64,000 nt of DNA from Hyphomonadaceae bacterium JAD_PAG50586_4. Its GTDB lineage: Bacteria > Pseudomonadota > Alphaproteobacteria > Caulobacterales > Aquidulcibacteraceae. The DNA is taken from the NCBI GenBank assembly GCA_023242925.1, contig CP096134.1, positions 3,243,501 through 3,307,500 of the forward strand. The letters run 5' to 3'. Position 1 is the first letter of the stretch; each line of letters begins with the position of its first letter. Shown one piece after another: positions 54,574 through 64,000 of the stretch. The notes below the pieces were generated by a model. The model was not told where the DNA came from and made no database searches. It worked only from the letters and a program-made list of their open reading frames with translations. A program made the translations under genes and the position numbers.

Positions 54574-55878
54574 ATGCGCGTTACGATGATCGGCACCGGC
54601 TATGTGGGCCTCGTGTCCGGCGCATGCTTCGCCGATTTCGGCCACACGGTGACCTGCGTCGACAAGGACGCCAGCAAGATCGAGCGCCTGCAGAAGGGCG
54701 AAATCCCGATCTTCGAGCCGGGCCTCGACGAGCTGGTGAAAGACAACGTCGAGCAAGGCCGGCTCTCGTTCACCACCGACCCGACCGCCGCCATTCGCGA
54801 TGCGGACGCCATCTTCATCGCCGTTGGCACGCCGTCGCGCCGCGGCGACGGCCACGCGGACCTTTCTTACGTCTACGCCGCCGCTGAAGAGATCGCGGGG
54901 CTCATGAACGGCTACACCGTCGTCGTCACCAAATCGACGGTGCCAGTCGGCACCGGCGACGAAGTTGAAGCCATCATCAAGAAGACCAACCCGAGCGCTG
55001 ATTTCGCCGTCGTCTCAAACCCGGAATTCCTGCGCGAGGGCGCGGCCATCGGCGACTTCAAGCGCCCCGATCGCGTCGTCGTCGGCACCAATGACGAGCG
55101 CGCGCGCGAGGTGATGCGCCAGCTCTATCGCCCGCTTTTCCTCAACGAGACGCCGATCGTGTTCACCGAGCGCCGCACCTCGGAATTGATCAAATACGCC
55201 GGCAACGGCTTTCTGGCGATGAAGATTACCTTCATCAACGAAATCGCCGATCTCTGCGAAGCCGTCGGCGCCAATGTGCAGGAAGTCGCCAAAGGCATCG
55301 GCCTCGACAACCGCATCGGCCGCAAATTCTTGAACGCCGGTCCCGGCTATGGCGGCTCGTGCTTCCCGAAGGACACGCTGGCGCTGATGAAGACCGCGCG
55401 CGACAACAACGCGCCGATCGAATTGATCGAAGCTACGGTGCGCGTAAATTCCGCACGTAAGCAAAAGATGGCGCAAAAAATCATCGAAGCCGTTGGCGGC
55501 AGCGTCGCCGGCAAAACCATTGCGGTGCTGGGGCTCACCTTCAAGCCAAATACCGACGACATGCGCGACGCGCCGGCGCTCGACATCGTACCGACGCTGC
55601 AGGCCGAGGGCGCCAAGGTGCGCGCATTCGACCCCGAAGGCATGGCCGAGGCCAAGCACATGCTGAAGGACGTGCAATTCGCCAGCGGCCCGTACGATTG
55701 CGTGCAAAACGCGGACGCGGTGGTGATCATCACCGAATGGGATCAATTCCGCGCACTCGATCTCGACCGCATCAAGGATGCGCTGAAATCGCCAACCTTG
55801 ATCGACCTGCGCAACATCTACAGCCCGGCCGACATGAAGGCCAAAGGCTTCCATTATGTGAGCGTAGGCCGCGCCTAA
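54574..55878 (+). CDS. ugd: UDP-glucose 6-dehydrogenase
   Basis: It oxidises UDP-glucose twice to UDP-glucuronate. The 434-residue protein has the NAD motif TMIGTGYVGLVSGACFADFG, the ATKSTVPVGTGDE-like stretch, and the catalytic cysteine in GPGYGGSCFPKDTLAL (about residue 265). FKPNTDDMRDAPALDIVP follows in the C-terminal UDP-binding half. It is 4 bases after the phosphohexomutase stop and upstream of pgi in one run of same-strand genes. Confidence 0.95.
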   Translation: MRVTMIGTGYVGLVSGACFADFGHTVTCVDKDASKIERLQKGEIPIFEPGLDELVKDNVEQGRLSFTTDPTAAIRDADAIFIAVGTPSRRGDGHADLSYVYAAAEEIAGLMNGYTVVVTKSTVPVGTGDEVEAIIKKTNPSADFAVVSNPEFLREGAAIGDFKRPDRVVVGTNDERAREVMRQLYRPLFLNETPIVFTERRTSELIKYAGNGFLAMKITFINEIADLCEAVGANVQEVAKGIGLDNRIGRKFLNAGPGYGGSCFPKDTLALMKTARDNNAPIELIEATVRVNSARKQKMAQKIIEAVGGSVAGKTIAVLGLTFKPNTDDMRDAPALDIVPTLQAEGAKVRAFDPEGMAEAKHMLKDVQFASGPYDCVQNADAVVIITEWDQFRALDLDRIKDALKSPTLIDLRNIYSPADMKAKGFHYVSVGRA

Positions 55879-55890
55879 ACGAGGATCGCA

Positions 55891-57418
55891 ATGGGTGACG
55901 CTTGGTTGAAGGTGGAAGCTGAAGCCAAGCGGCTTGCCTCTGCGAACTTGCTCGATCTGTTCTCGGCCAATCCGCGCCGCGTCGCTGAACTGACCGTCCA
56001 AGCGCCGCACCTGATCGCGGATTTTTCCAAGCAGCGCATCGATGGCGCAGCGTTAAACGCGCTTGGCGCGTTGGCGCAGGCGGCGGATTTCGACGGCTGG
56101 CGTGGCAAATTGTTCGCGGGCCAAGCCGTCAACAACACCGAAGGCCGTGCGGCCAAGCATTGGGCGCTGCGTGGCGCGGATTCGCCAGCAAATGTGATGG
56201 AGGTGCGCGCGCGCATGGCCGCGTTCGCCGAACACATCCGCCCGCAGATCAACGCCATTGTGCATCTGGGCATTGGCGGCTCGGACCTCGGTCCGCGCCT
56301 CGTGCTCGATGCGTTGAAGCCGCTACGCGTCAGCGGCATCGAGGTGCGTTTCGCTGCGAACGTGGATGGCGCTGATGTCGCCGACGCGATCGACGGGCTT
56401 GATCCCAAGCGCACGCTGCTGATCGTCGTCTCCAAGACGTTTACAACGCAAGAAACACTCGCCAACGCCGAATTCGTCCGCGCCTGGGGACCGGCGCATT
56501 TGGCCGCGGCGACCTCAGCGCCCGACAAAGCCATCGCCTGGGGCGTGCCAGGGGAGAATGTGTTTGCGTTCTGGGATTGGGTCGGCGGGCGCTATTCGCT
56601 GTGGTCAAGCGTAAGCCTTGCCTGCGCCATCGCTTTGCAGGACGGCGCCTTCGAGAATTTGCTGAGCGGCGCAGCGACGATGGACGCACATTTCCGCGAC
56701 ACGCCCTTCGCGCAAAACCTTCCAGCGCTCTCGGCGGCGCTGCAGATGTGGAATCGCGAAGCGCTGGGCCATAGCTCGTACGCGCTGATCCCGTACGCCG
56801 AACGCTTGCGCCTGATGCCGGCCTACATGCAGCAGCTTGAAATGGAGTCGAACGGCAAACGTGTCTCGCGCGATGGCGCCGCACTCGATCGCTCGGCCTG
56901 TGGCGTCACGTGGGGCGCGGCCGGCACCAATGCGCAACACTCGTTCTTCCAATTGCTGCATCAAGGCGTCGGCGAAATCCCGGTCGAGTTCATAATCAAT
57001 GCCGGGCGCCACGAAGGCCCCCTCGCACCGCGCCAAAGTGTTCGCCAATGCGTTGGCGCAAACGCGCGCGCTGATGGTGGGCAAGAGCGCAGCCCAAGCG
57101 CGCGCCGAAATGATCTTTAAAGGCATGAGCCACGCAGAAGCCGATCGCCTGGCGCCCCACCGCGCCTTCCCCGGCAATCGCGCTTCAACGCTGATGGCGA
57201 TCGACGCACTTTCACCCGAGGCGATCGGCGCGCTGCTGGCCTTCTACGAACACCGCACCTTCGCCCAAGCAATTCTCGCCGGCATCAACCCCTTCGACCA
57301 ATGGGGCGTCGAACTCGGCAAGGAAATGGCGAATGCGCTACTGCCCTCGCTCGAGGGCGGCGAGATGAGCGCCGATCTGGATGCGAGCACGGCAGCCTGG
57401 GTGAAGCGGCTGACTTAA
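55891..57418 (+). pseudogene. pgi: Glucose-6-phosphate isomerase, frameshifted
   Basis: HLGIGGSDLGPRLVLDALKP, VSKTFTTQETLANAEFVR and GGRYSLWSSVSLACAIAL are the landmarks, and TWGAAGTNAQHSFFQLLHQG follows near the active site. The frame breaks at CCCCC 57018-57022. Removing one C joins HEGPSHRAKVFANAL and continues to INPFDQWGVELGKEMANAL and WVKRLT, 508 residues in all. Its end overlaps the convergent glmM end by 4 bases. As an enzyme of central metabolism it is unlikely to be truly broken. Confidence 0.93.
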
Positions 57419-58776
57419 GCCGCCCGCGCCGCCGCCACGACAGCGCTTTTCACTTCGGCCACTGCCGCGCGCACCAGAGCTTCATCGTCGCCTTCGGCCA
57501 TGATGCGGACCAGCGGCTCGGTGCCGGACTTGCGCACCAGCAAGCGACCCTTGCCGACGAGCTGCGCTTCGGCCGACTTGATCGCTTCCTTCACGCTCGC
57601 GGCTTCCATCGGATCGATCGCGCCTTTTTCGTAACGCACGTTTTCCAGCACTTGCGGCGCCGGATCGAAGAGTTTGCAAACTTCGCTGGCCGGCTTGCCG
57701 CTTTGCACGATCACGGCAAGCACTTGGAGTGCGGCCAGCAAGCCGTCGCCCGTGGTCGAGAAATCGCTCATGACGATGTGGCCGCTTTGTTCGCCGCCCA
57801 CATTGTAGCCCTTGGCGCGCATGGCTTCGACCACGTAGCGGTCGCCAACCTTGGTGCGCTCGAGCTTCAGCTTCAGGCCATCAAGAAAGCGCTCAAGCCC
57901 CAGATTGCTCATCACTGTCGCCACAATGCCCGCTTTCGAGAGCGTACCGGCCGCTTTCCAGCTCTTCGCAATCAGCGCCATCAGCTGATCGCCGTCGATC
58001 GAATTGCCCTTCTCGTCGACGATGGCGACGCGGTCGGCGTCGCCATCGAGCGCGATGCCGATATCGGCGCGATATTGCAGCACAGCGTCCTTCAGCGCGC
58101 GCGTATCGGTGGACCCGACTTCCTCATTGATGTTGAAGCCGTTGGGATCGACGCCGATTTTGATAATCTCGGCGCCCAATTCGTAGAGCGCCACCGGCGC
58201 CACTTTGTAGCCCGCGCCATTGGCGGCATCGATGACGATGCGAAGGCCCTTCAACGAAAGACCCTTGGGGAACGTCGCCTTGACGATCTCGACATAGCGC
58301 GCCTGGGCGTCATCGATGCGCTTGGCGCGACCGAGCTTGTCGGGCGCGGCCAAATGTTCATCGAGCTTTGAATCCATCAATTGCTCGATCTCGATTTCGG
58401 CGTCGTCGGAGAGCTTGTAACCGTCGGGGCCAAAAAGCTTGATACCGTTGTCGGCGAATTTGTTGTGTGAGGCCGAGAGCATGACGCCTAGGTCAGCGCG
58501 CAGCGAGCGCGTCAGCATGGCCACGGCCGGCGTCGGCAGCGGGCCAAACAGCACCACGTCCATGCCGGCGGCGGTGAAGCCGGCCGTCAGCGCCGGCTCC
58601 AGCATGTAGCCGGAGAGCCGCGTATCTTTACCAATCACGACGAGGTGGCGGCGGTCGTCGGCCGAGCGGAAACGCTTGCCGGCGGCCAGGCCCACCCGCA
58701 TGGCCACTTCGGGCGTCATAGGATAACGGTTCGCTGTGCCGCGGATGCCGTCTGTCCCGAAATAGGCCCTGCTCAT
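57415..58776 (-). CDS. glmM: Phosphoglucosamine mutase
   Basis: It makes glucosamine-1-phosphate for peptidoglycan and UDP-GlcNAc. ATG 58776 gives 453 residues. [16 protein letters not shown] is at the N-terminus, and the phosphoserine is in [19 protein letters not shown]. The metal motif is [16 protein letters not shown], and [10 protein letters not shown] and [13 protein letters not shown] are the late sugar/phosphate sites. It is divergent from glmS, whose product it needs. The two together make the UDP-GlcNAc branch. Confidence 0.95.
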   Translation of the reverse strand: MSRAYFGTDGIRGTANRYPMTPEVAMRVGLAAGKRFRSADDRRHLVVIGKDTRLSGYMLEPALTAGFTAAGMDVVLFGPLPTPAVAMLTRSLRADLGVMLSASHNKFADNGIKLFGPDGYKLSDDAEIEIEQLMDSKLDEHLAAPDKLGRAKRIDDAQARYVEIVKATFPKGLSLKGLRIVIDAANGAGYKVAPVALYELGAEIIKIGVDPNGFNINEEVGSTDTRALKDAVLQYRADIGIALDGDADRVAIVDEKGNSIDGDQLMALIAKSWKAAGTLSKAGIVATVMSNLGLERFLDGLKLKLERTKVGDRYVVEAMRAKGYNVGGEQSGHIVMSDFSTTGDGLLAALQVLAVIVQSGKPASEVCKLFDPAPQVLENVRYEKGAIDPMEAASVKEAIKSAEAQLVGKGRLLVRKSGTEPLVRIMAEGDDEALVRAAVAEVKSAVVAAARAA

Positions 58777-58977
58777 GCTTGGAACTCCGTCCCGTGTTTC
58801 GTCGCATGTTGAAAGACTAATTGAGATGCAAATCAATGGCCGCCGGTGCATGAGGGCGCTGGGACAAATCCTGAAGCGGCGTAAAACATAAGCGGCGTCG
58901 CCCTGGCCTGCGGTCGGGGCTCAAACGGCTCGCAACCTGCATGACGCGACCGATATCCCAGGCGGTGAGAATTAAGC

Positions 58978-60801
58978 ATGTGCGGCATTATCGGCATTCT
59001 TGGCGGCGAAGCGGCCGCGCCCCGTTTGGTCGATGCGCTAAAGCGGCTCGAATACCGAGGCTATGATTCAGCCGGTGTCGCCACTTTGGAGGCCGGCGGC
59101 ATGGCGCGTCGGCGCGCCGCGGGCAAGATCCGCAATTTGGAAGCCGAGCTCAATGGCAATCCTCTGGCCGGCGTGTCCGGCATCGGCCACACGCGCTGGG
59201 CAACGCACGGCGCGCCGACCGAAAACAACGCCCACCCGCACGCGACCGACAAAGTCGCCATTGTCCACAACGGCATCATCGAAAATTTCCGCGCGCTGCG
59301 CGAGGAGCTGACCAAAGCCGGCCGCAAATTCGAATCCGAAACGGATTCCGAAGTCATCGCCCACCTGATCAGCGCCGGCCTCGATGCGAACCTCTCGCCC
59401 GAGCAAGCCACGATCTCGGCCGTACGTCGCCTTGAAGGCGCGTTTGCCATCGCCTGCTTGTTCGCCGGCCACGAAGACACGCTGATCGGCGCGCGCAAAG
59501 GCAGCCCGCTCGTGATCGGCCTTGGCGACAACGAGATGTTCTTGGGCAGCGACGCGATCGCGGTGTCGCCGTTCACGACGCGCGTGATCTATTTGGATGA
59601 AGGCGACACCGCCATTCTCTCACGCACCAAGGTCAAAGTGATCGACGCCCACGATCACGTGGTCGAGCGGCCGGTGACGGTGTTTTCCGGCGGCGCGGCG
59701 GCGGTGGAAAAGGGCAATCACCGCCATTTCATGCAAAAGGAAATCTACGAGCAGCCGGAAACCACCGGCCGCACCATCGCGCGCTACGTGAATGCGTTCG
59801 ATGAAAAGGTGGAAATGCCTGATCTCGACGGCGTCGATCTCGCCGCCGACAGCGCCATCATCATCGGCTGCGGCACAGCACATTATGCTGGCCGCGTCGC
59901 CGAATATTGGCTGGAGCAGATCGCGGGCATCACCGTCGAAACCGATATCGCCTCGGAATTCCGCTATAGGAAGCCCGCCTTCGGCAAACGCGCGTTCTCG
60001 GTATTCGTATCGCAATCGGGCGAGACCGCCGACACGTTGGCGGCGCTGCGCTATTGCAAAGAACAAGGCTTAAAGACGCTCGCAGTCGTCAACGTGCCGG
60101 AATCGACGATCTGGCGCGAATCCGATGCGCGCCTGCCGACGCTTGCGGGGCCGGAAATTGGTGTCGCCTCGACGAAAGCATTTACGGCGCAGCTTTCGGC
60201 GCTGGCGGCGTTGACGATTGCTGTTGGCCGCGCCAAGGGCAATCTGTCGAGCCAGCAAGAAGGCCAACTCGTGCGCGCGCTGATGGAAACGCCGCGCCTG
60301 ATCGCGGATGCATTGGCGGCGGAGCCCGAGATCGAGAAGATCGCGCTCGAACTCAGCCATGCGCGCGACGTGCTCTATCTTGGCCGTGGCGTGCATTACC
60401 CCATCGCGCTCGAAGGCGCGCTGAAGCTGAAGGAAATCTCCTACATCCACGCTGAAGGCTATGCCGCGGGCGAGCTGAAGCATGGGCCGATCGCACTGAT
60501 CGATGAGGAAACGCCGGTCGTGGTGGTCGCGCCCCACGATGCCTTGTTCGAGAAGACGCTCTCGAACATGCAAGAAGTCGCCGCGCGCGGCGGCAAGATC
60601 ATCCTGATTACCGACGAAGCGGGTGCTGCGGCCTCCGGCGGCATCGCCAAGCACATCATCTTGGCCCCAGCCTGCGATAGCTTCGTTGCGCCGCTCGTCT
60701 ATTCCGTGCCGATCCAATTGCTGGCGTATTTCACCGCCGTGCACAAAGGCACCGACGTCGATCAGCCGCGCAACCTCGCGAAATCGGTGACGGTGGAATG
60801 A
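58978..60801 (+). CDS. glmS: Glutamine-fructose-6-phosphate aminotransferase
   Basis: It forms glucosamine-6-phosphate. The 607-residue enzyme starts MCGIIGIL with the N-terminal nucleophile Cys after Met removal. The glutamine-amidotransferase half is about residues 1-240 with GHTRWATHGAPTENNAHPH. Two SIS domains follow (about 290-600), including SQSGETADTLAALRYCKEQG and GRGVHYPIALEGALKLKEIS. No glmS ribozyme-like leader is visible in the 200-base divergent gap. Its stop overlaps the next gene (ATGA). Confidence 0.95.
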   Translation: MCGIIGILGGEAAAPRLVDALKRLEYRGYDSAGVATLEAGGMARRRAAGKIRNLEAELNGNPLAGVSGIGHTRWATHGAPTENNAHPHATDKVAIVHNGIIENFRALREELTKAGRKFESETDSEVIAHLISAGLDANLSPEQATISAVRRLEGAFAIACLFAGHEDTLIGARKGSPLVIGLGDNEMFLGSDAIAVSPFTTRVIYLDEGDTAILSRTKVKVIDAHDHVVERPVTVFSGGAAAVEKGNHRHFMQKEIYEQPETTGRTIARYVNAFDEKVEMPDLDGVDLAADSAIIIGCGTAHYAGRVAEYWLEQIAGITVETDIASEFRYRKPAFGKRAFSVFVSQSGETADTLAALRYCKEQGLKTLAVVNVPESTIWRESDARLPTLAGPEIGVASTKAFTAQLSALAALTIAVGRAKGNLSSQQEGQLVRALMETPRLIADALAAEPEIEKIALELSHARDVLYLGRGVHYPIALEGALKLKEISYIHAEGYAAGELKHGPIALIDEETPVVVVAPHDALFEKTLSNMQEVAARGGKIILITDEAGAAASGGIAKHIILAPACDSFVAPLVYSVPIQLLAYFTAVHKGTDVDQPRNLAKSVTVE

Positions 60802-61732
60802 GCAAACCCATGACGCGACTTAGGGCAGGCGTTTTGGGTGCGGGCGCTTTCGGGCGTATTCACGCACGCAAGTACGTTGAAGATTCCCGCGTGCATTTCG
60901 TCGGCGTGTTCGATCCCGACGATGAGCGGGCCAGTCAGCTCGCCGATACGCATGGTGCGGAATCCTTCGCTTCGCTCGATGCGTTATTGAACAAGATCGA
61001 AATTCTCACCATCGCTTCGCCCCCTCATTCCACGCCGCCAATGCGCGCGCAGCGTTGCTGGCGGGCAAGCACGTGCTGGTGGAGAAGCCGCTGGCGACGG
61101 ACGCAGCACTTGGCGCAGAGCTTGTGGCTATCGCCGCCGCCAATACATGCGTGCTCGCCTGCGGCCACCAGGAGCGTTTGGTGTTTGAGGCGATGGGCTT
61201 GTTCGATGCGCCAGAGCGCCCGACACGCATTGAAAGCGTGCGCGAGGGCCCGTGGACCGGCCGTAGCGCCGATGTTTCGGTCACGCTCGATCTTATGGTG
61301 CATGATCTCGATCTGGCGCTGAAGCTCATGGGTCGCAGCGCCGATCGCGTCGCCGCCACCGCCCGCGCCGAGCACGGCAAAGCCGCGGATGCGATCGAAG
61401 CCACACTCGGCTTTGGCGATGCGGAAGCGGTGTTCACCTCGAGCCGCATCGCCGCCGATCGCAAGCGCACCATGCGCGCCGTCTATCCCTCCGGCGAAAT
61501 CCGCATCGATTTCCTGGCGCGCACGTTTGAGAACACGACGCGCTTTCCGCTCAACGCCGCCTTCGCCGAAACCCGCATTGGCGCCGATCCGCTGGGCGCG
61601 AACGTCTCGATCTTTATCGATTCCGTGCTGGGCGTGGCGCCGCGCCCTGTCGTCAATGGCGAAGAAGCGCTCGCGGTTTTGAAATTGGCGCTGGACGTGG
61701 ATCGCGCGTCCGGCCTGCCGTCGCACTCTTAA
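60798..61732 (+). pseudogene. Gfo/Idh/MocA oxidoreductase, WbpB-like, frameshifted
   Basis: The NAD-binding start is AGVLGAGAFGRIHARKY and the conserved GKHVLVEKPLA lies in the second frame. The break is at TT 61028-61029. One extra T gives PPHFHAANARAALLAG and a protein of 311 residues. The start overlaps the glmS stop. With the DegT-type aminotransferase 15 bases downstream, it forms the dehydrogenase/aminotransferase pair of nucleotide-sugar modification. It most resembles WbpB of UDP-GlcNAc3NAcA synthesis, although that is inferred from the partner. Confidence 0.88.
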
Positions 61733-61747
61733 TTTTCGAGGACTATC

Positions 61748-62878
61748 ATGATCCCCTTCATCGACCTGCAAGCGCAACGCGCACGCATTGCCGACAGAAT
61801 CGATTCCGCCATCGCGCGCGTGCTGGCGCACGGCCAATTCATCTTTGGCCCAGAGGTGAAGGCGCTCGAAGGCCAACTCGCCGCGTTCGGCGCCGCCAAG
61901 CATTGCATCGCCAACGCCAACGGCACCGACGCACTCGTGCTGCCGCTCTGGGCTTGGGGCGTCGGCGAAGGCGATGCGGTGTTCTGCCCATCTTTCACGT
62001 TTGCCGCGACCGCGGAGATCGTGCCGTGGGTGCAGGCGACACCGGTGTTCGTCGATGTGCTGCCCGACACCTACAATCTGGACCCCGCCTCGCTCGAAGC
62101 CGCGATCGCTGGCGTCAAGAAGGCCGGTAAGCTCAATCCGAAAGTCGTGATCGCCGTCGATCTCTTCGGCCAACCGGCGGATTATCCCGCCATCAGCGCG
62201 ATCTGTAAGCGCGAAGGCCTGAAGCTCATCGCCGACAGTGCGCAAGGTTATGGCTGCACGCTCGCCGGCTTGCATCCGATGCATTGGGCGGACGCTGCGA
62301 CGACCTCGTTCTTCCCGGCAAAGCCCCTGGGCTGCTACGGCGACGGCGGCGCCACGCTCTCCAACGACGATGCCGAAACCGTGCTGATGCGCTCGATGGC
62401 GTTCCACGGCGCAAGCGGCGACGACAAATACAATTGCGCCCGCATCGGCATGAATTCACGCCTCGACACGATTCAAGCCGCGATCCTGATCGAAAAGCTC
62501 GCGATCTTCGCCGACGAAATCCGCGCCCGCAACGAAGTCGCTGATCGCTACGCGCAAATGCTTGAAGGCTTGGTGACGACGCCGAAAGTGATCGAAGGCG
62601 GCGTTTCCACGTGGGCGCAATACGTGATCGAGCACGAGAAGCGCGACGCATTGGCCGCGCACCTGCGCGAAGCCGGCGTTCCGACTGCGCAATATTATCC
62701 AAAGCCGCTGCATAAGCAGACGGCCTACGAAGGCTTCCCCGTCGGCGCTGGCGGCTTGAAGGTGAGCGAAGACATTGCCCATCGCGTGCTCGCGTTGCCA
62801 ATGCACCCCTATCTCGATGGGCAAACGCAAACCAAAATTGCGGGCGCCATTCGCGAGTTCGTGACGGCGGGCGGCTGA
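61748..62878 (+). CDS. DegT/DnrJ/EryC1 aminotransferase, WbpE-like
   Basis: The 376-residue PLP enzyme has IPFIDLQAQRARI and VLAHGQFIFGPEVKALEGQL, then ANGTDALVLPLW. The PLP lysine lies in TSFFPAKPLGCYGDGGATL (about residue 190), and NSRLDTIQAAILIEKL follows. These phrases match the aminotransferase of UDP-3-keto-hexuronate (WbpE) as I remember it. It probably puts the 3-amino group on a UDP sugar. Start ATG 61748, coupled to the Gfo/Idh gene. Confidence 0.88.
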   Translation: MIPFIDLQAQRARIADRIDSAIARVLAHGQFIFGPEVKALEGQLAAFGAAKHCIANANGTDALVLPLWAWGVGEGDAVFCPSFTFAATAEIVPWVQATPVFVDVLPDTYNLDPASLEAAIAGVKKAGKLNPKVVIAVDLFGQPADYPAISAICKREGLKLIADSAQGYGCTLAGLHPMHWADAATTSFFPAKPLGCYGDGGATLSNDDAETVLMRSMAFHGASGDDKYNCARIGMNSRLDTIQAAILIEKLAIFADEIRARNEVADRYAQMLEGLVTTPKVIEGGVSTWAQYVIEHEKRDALAAHLREAGVPTAQYYPKPLHKQTAYEGFPVGAGGLKVSEDIAHRVLALPMHPYLDGQTQTKIAGAIREFVTAGG

Positions 62879-62895
62879 GGCGCTAGCGTTCGCGG

Positions 62896-63423
62896 ATGGA
62901 CATCAAAACCGCCATCCGCACCATCCCGGATCATCCCAAGCCTGGGATCATGTTCCGCGACATCACGACGCTTCTGGGCAACGCGCGCGCCTTTCGCACG
63001 GTTGTTGACCAATTGGTGCAGCCTTACGCCGGCATCCGTATCGATAAGGTCGTCGCCATCGAAGCGCGCGGCTTCATTTTGGGCGGCGCAGTCGCACACC
63101 AGCTATCGTGCGGCTTCGCGCCGGTGCGCAAGAAGGGCAAATTGCCGTGGCAGACGGTGCGTCAAGAATACGAGCTTGAGTATGGCGTGGACGTGATGGA
63201 GCTGCATGCGGACGCGCTCGCGGCTGGCGAACAAGTGCTGATCGTGGACGATCTCATCGCCACCGGCGGCACAGCGAGTGCGGCCGTGAAACTGATCGAG
63301 CGCCTTGGCGCTAAGCCCATCGGCGCGAGCTTCGTGATTGATCTTCCCGATCTCGGCGGCGCGCAGAAATTGCGAGAGCTAGGCATTCGGGTTGAAGCGC
63401 TCTGCGCTTTCGAAGGCCATTAA
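62896..63423 (+). CDS. apt: Adenine phosphoribosyltransferase
   Basis: It salvages adenine to AMP. The 175-residue type I PRTase has [19 protein letters not shown] and [15 protein letters not shown]. The PRPP-binding motif [18 protein letters not shown] lies near residues 115-131, with the pyrophosphate loop. Single gene, starting 17 bases after the aminotransferase stop. Not obviously linked in function to its neighbours. Confidence 0.93.
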   Translation: MDIKTAIRTIPDHPKPGIMFRDITTLLGNARAFRTVVDQLVQPYAGIRIDKVVAIEARGFILGGAVAHQLSCGFAPVRKKGKLPWQTVRQEYELEYGVDVMELHADALAAGEQVLIVDDLIATGGTASAAVKLIERLGAKPIGASFVIDLPDLGGAQKLRELGIRVEALCAFEGH

Positions 63424-63483
63424 AATTGTGAACGCCGCGCTTGCCGATTGCGAGCCCCGTCGCCGCCGCCTAAAGGACAGGCC

Positions 63484-64000
63484 ATGAGCAAAACAGTCTT
63501 CGTCACCGGCGGCGCTGGCTATGTCGGCAGCCATTGCTGCAAAGCCTTCGCGAACGCCGGTTGGAATGTCGTTGTGTTCGACAATCTCTCGCGCGGCTGG
63601 CGCGAAATGGTGCGCTGGGGCGATCTGATCGAAGGCGACATTCTCGACCTTGAATCGCTGAAAGCGGCGATGGCGCGCGTGAAGCCAGACGCTGTCGCGC
63701 ACTTCGCGGCCTTCGCCTATGTGGGCGAGTCCGTGGAAGAGCCAGGCATGTATTATCGTAACAATTCGCTCGGCACGCTCAACATCCTCGACGCCATGCG
63801 CGCCAACGCCGTGAAGAACATCGTCTTTTCCAGCACCTGCGCCACCTATGGCGTGCCAGTGCGCACGCCGATTGACGAAGAGCACCCCAATCGCCGATCA
63901 ATCCCTACGGCTGGTCCAAATTCATCGTGGAAAAAATGCTCGCCGATTATTCGGTCGCGCACGATCTGCGTTATGCGGCGCTGCGCTATTTCAACGCCGC
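63484..64000 (+). pseudogene. galE: UDP-glucose 4-epimerase, frameshifted and cut by the window end
   Basis: It interconverts UDP-glucose and UDP-galactose. VFVTGGAGYVGSHCCKAFAN at the NAD site, HFAAFAYVGESVEEPG and [21 protein letters not shown] are GalE-type. After position 63885 the frame is lost. Adding one C to CCCC at 63885-63888 restores [20 protein letters not shown] with the catalytic Tyr-x3-Lys, and then [12 protein letters not shown]. The gene runs out of the window. It starts at ATG 63484 after AAAGGAC. Confidence 0.92.

Noticed and set aside
58777-58977. glmS ribozyme before glmS
   Set aside because: That riboswitch-ribozyme is known from Gram-positive bacteria, and I see neither its conserved core nor space in the 200-base divergent gap.
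1-64000. CRISPR array, rRNA operon, prophage or restriction-modification cluster
   Set aside because: No spaced direct repeats, rRNA-like stretch, phage structural genes or methyltransferase-nuclease pair were seen.

Overview
The window is GC-rich DNA from an alphaproteobacterium. The best fit is Caulobacterales or Hyphomonadaceae-like. This rests on the alphaproteobacterial HNH nuclease and cold-shock protein types, a ROSE RNA thermometer in front of an Hsp20 gene, a structured leader of the speF kind in front of an ornithine decarboxylase, a Pho box in front of pstC, and a Flp pilin. I cannot name a species from the sequence alone.

Layout. 1-4.8 kb: small hypothetical genes, a tandem pair of 30-residue hydrophobic peptides, a type II NADH dehydrogenase, a GST, a MutT-type Nudix enzyme overlapping a Flp pilin. 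4.8-7.9 kb: an accessory patch with a lipoprotein/membrane protein, a DUF6471 protein with a palindromic operator-promoter, an interrupted IS1595-family transposase, a degenerate tRNA and an interrupted small gene. 7.9-16.2 kb: HNH nuclease, esterase, gluQRS, then a minus-strand block of serine hydrolase, circularly permuted ATP-grasp, alpha-E and transglutaminase genes. 16.3-21.4 kb: glycosyltransferase, pstC-pstA, leader RNA and ornithine decarboxylase. 21.5-38.6 kb: mixed metabolism and small-molecule enzymes (DUF2306 protein with AraC regulator, AbgT transporter, SDR, deoxyhypusine-synthase-like enzyme, GSTs, VOC, GFA, outer-membrane barrel, PAP2 phosphatase, ECF42 sigma with YciI/DGPF partner, reductase, lipase, SCP2 protein, exported methyltransferase). 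38.6-44.3 kb: thermometer plus Hsp20, cyclase-TPR protein, GST, CspA, M20 amidohydrolase. 44.4-64 kb: a long run of nucleotide-sugar and envelope-precursor genes (kdsD, glycosyltransferase, kdsA, UDP-xylose synthase, phosphoglucomutase, ugd, pgi, glmM, glmS, a WbpB/WbpE-like pair, galE) with gpmA, a RibD-like deaminase and apt.

How the genes work together. The right-hand third supplies UDP-glucose, UDP-glucuronate, UDP-xylose, UDP-GlcNAc, UDP-galactose and KDO for LPS or exopolysaccharide: pgi and the phosphohexomutase feed ugd and uxs, glmS and glmM feed UDP-GlcNAc, kdsD and kdsA make KDO-8-phosphate. Polyamine metabolism appears twice: ornithine decarboxylase with its leader RNA, and a homospermidine/deoxyhypusine-synthase-like enzyme 6 kb away.

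Main caution. Thirteen genes are broken by fourteen single-base frameshifts, nearly all at short homopolymers, including normally indispensable enzymes (kdsD, pgi, phosphohexomutase, galE). Adding or removing one base restores a family-like protein every time. This looks like uncorrected long-read consensus error rather than gene decay. One further gene has an in-frame TGA where a tryptophan codon is expected. I annotate these genes over their full reconstructed extents. No CRISPR array, rRNA operon or intact prophage was seen.
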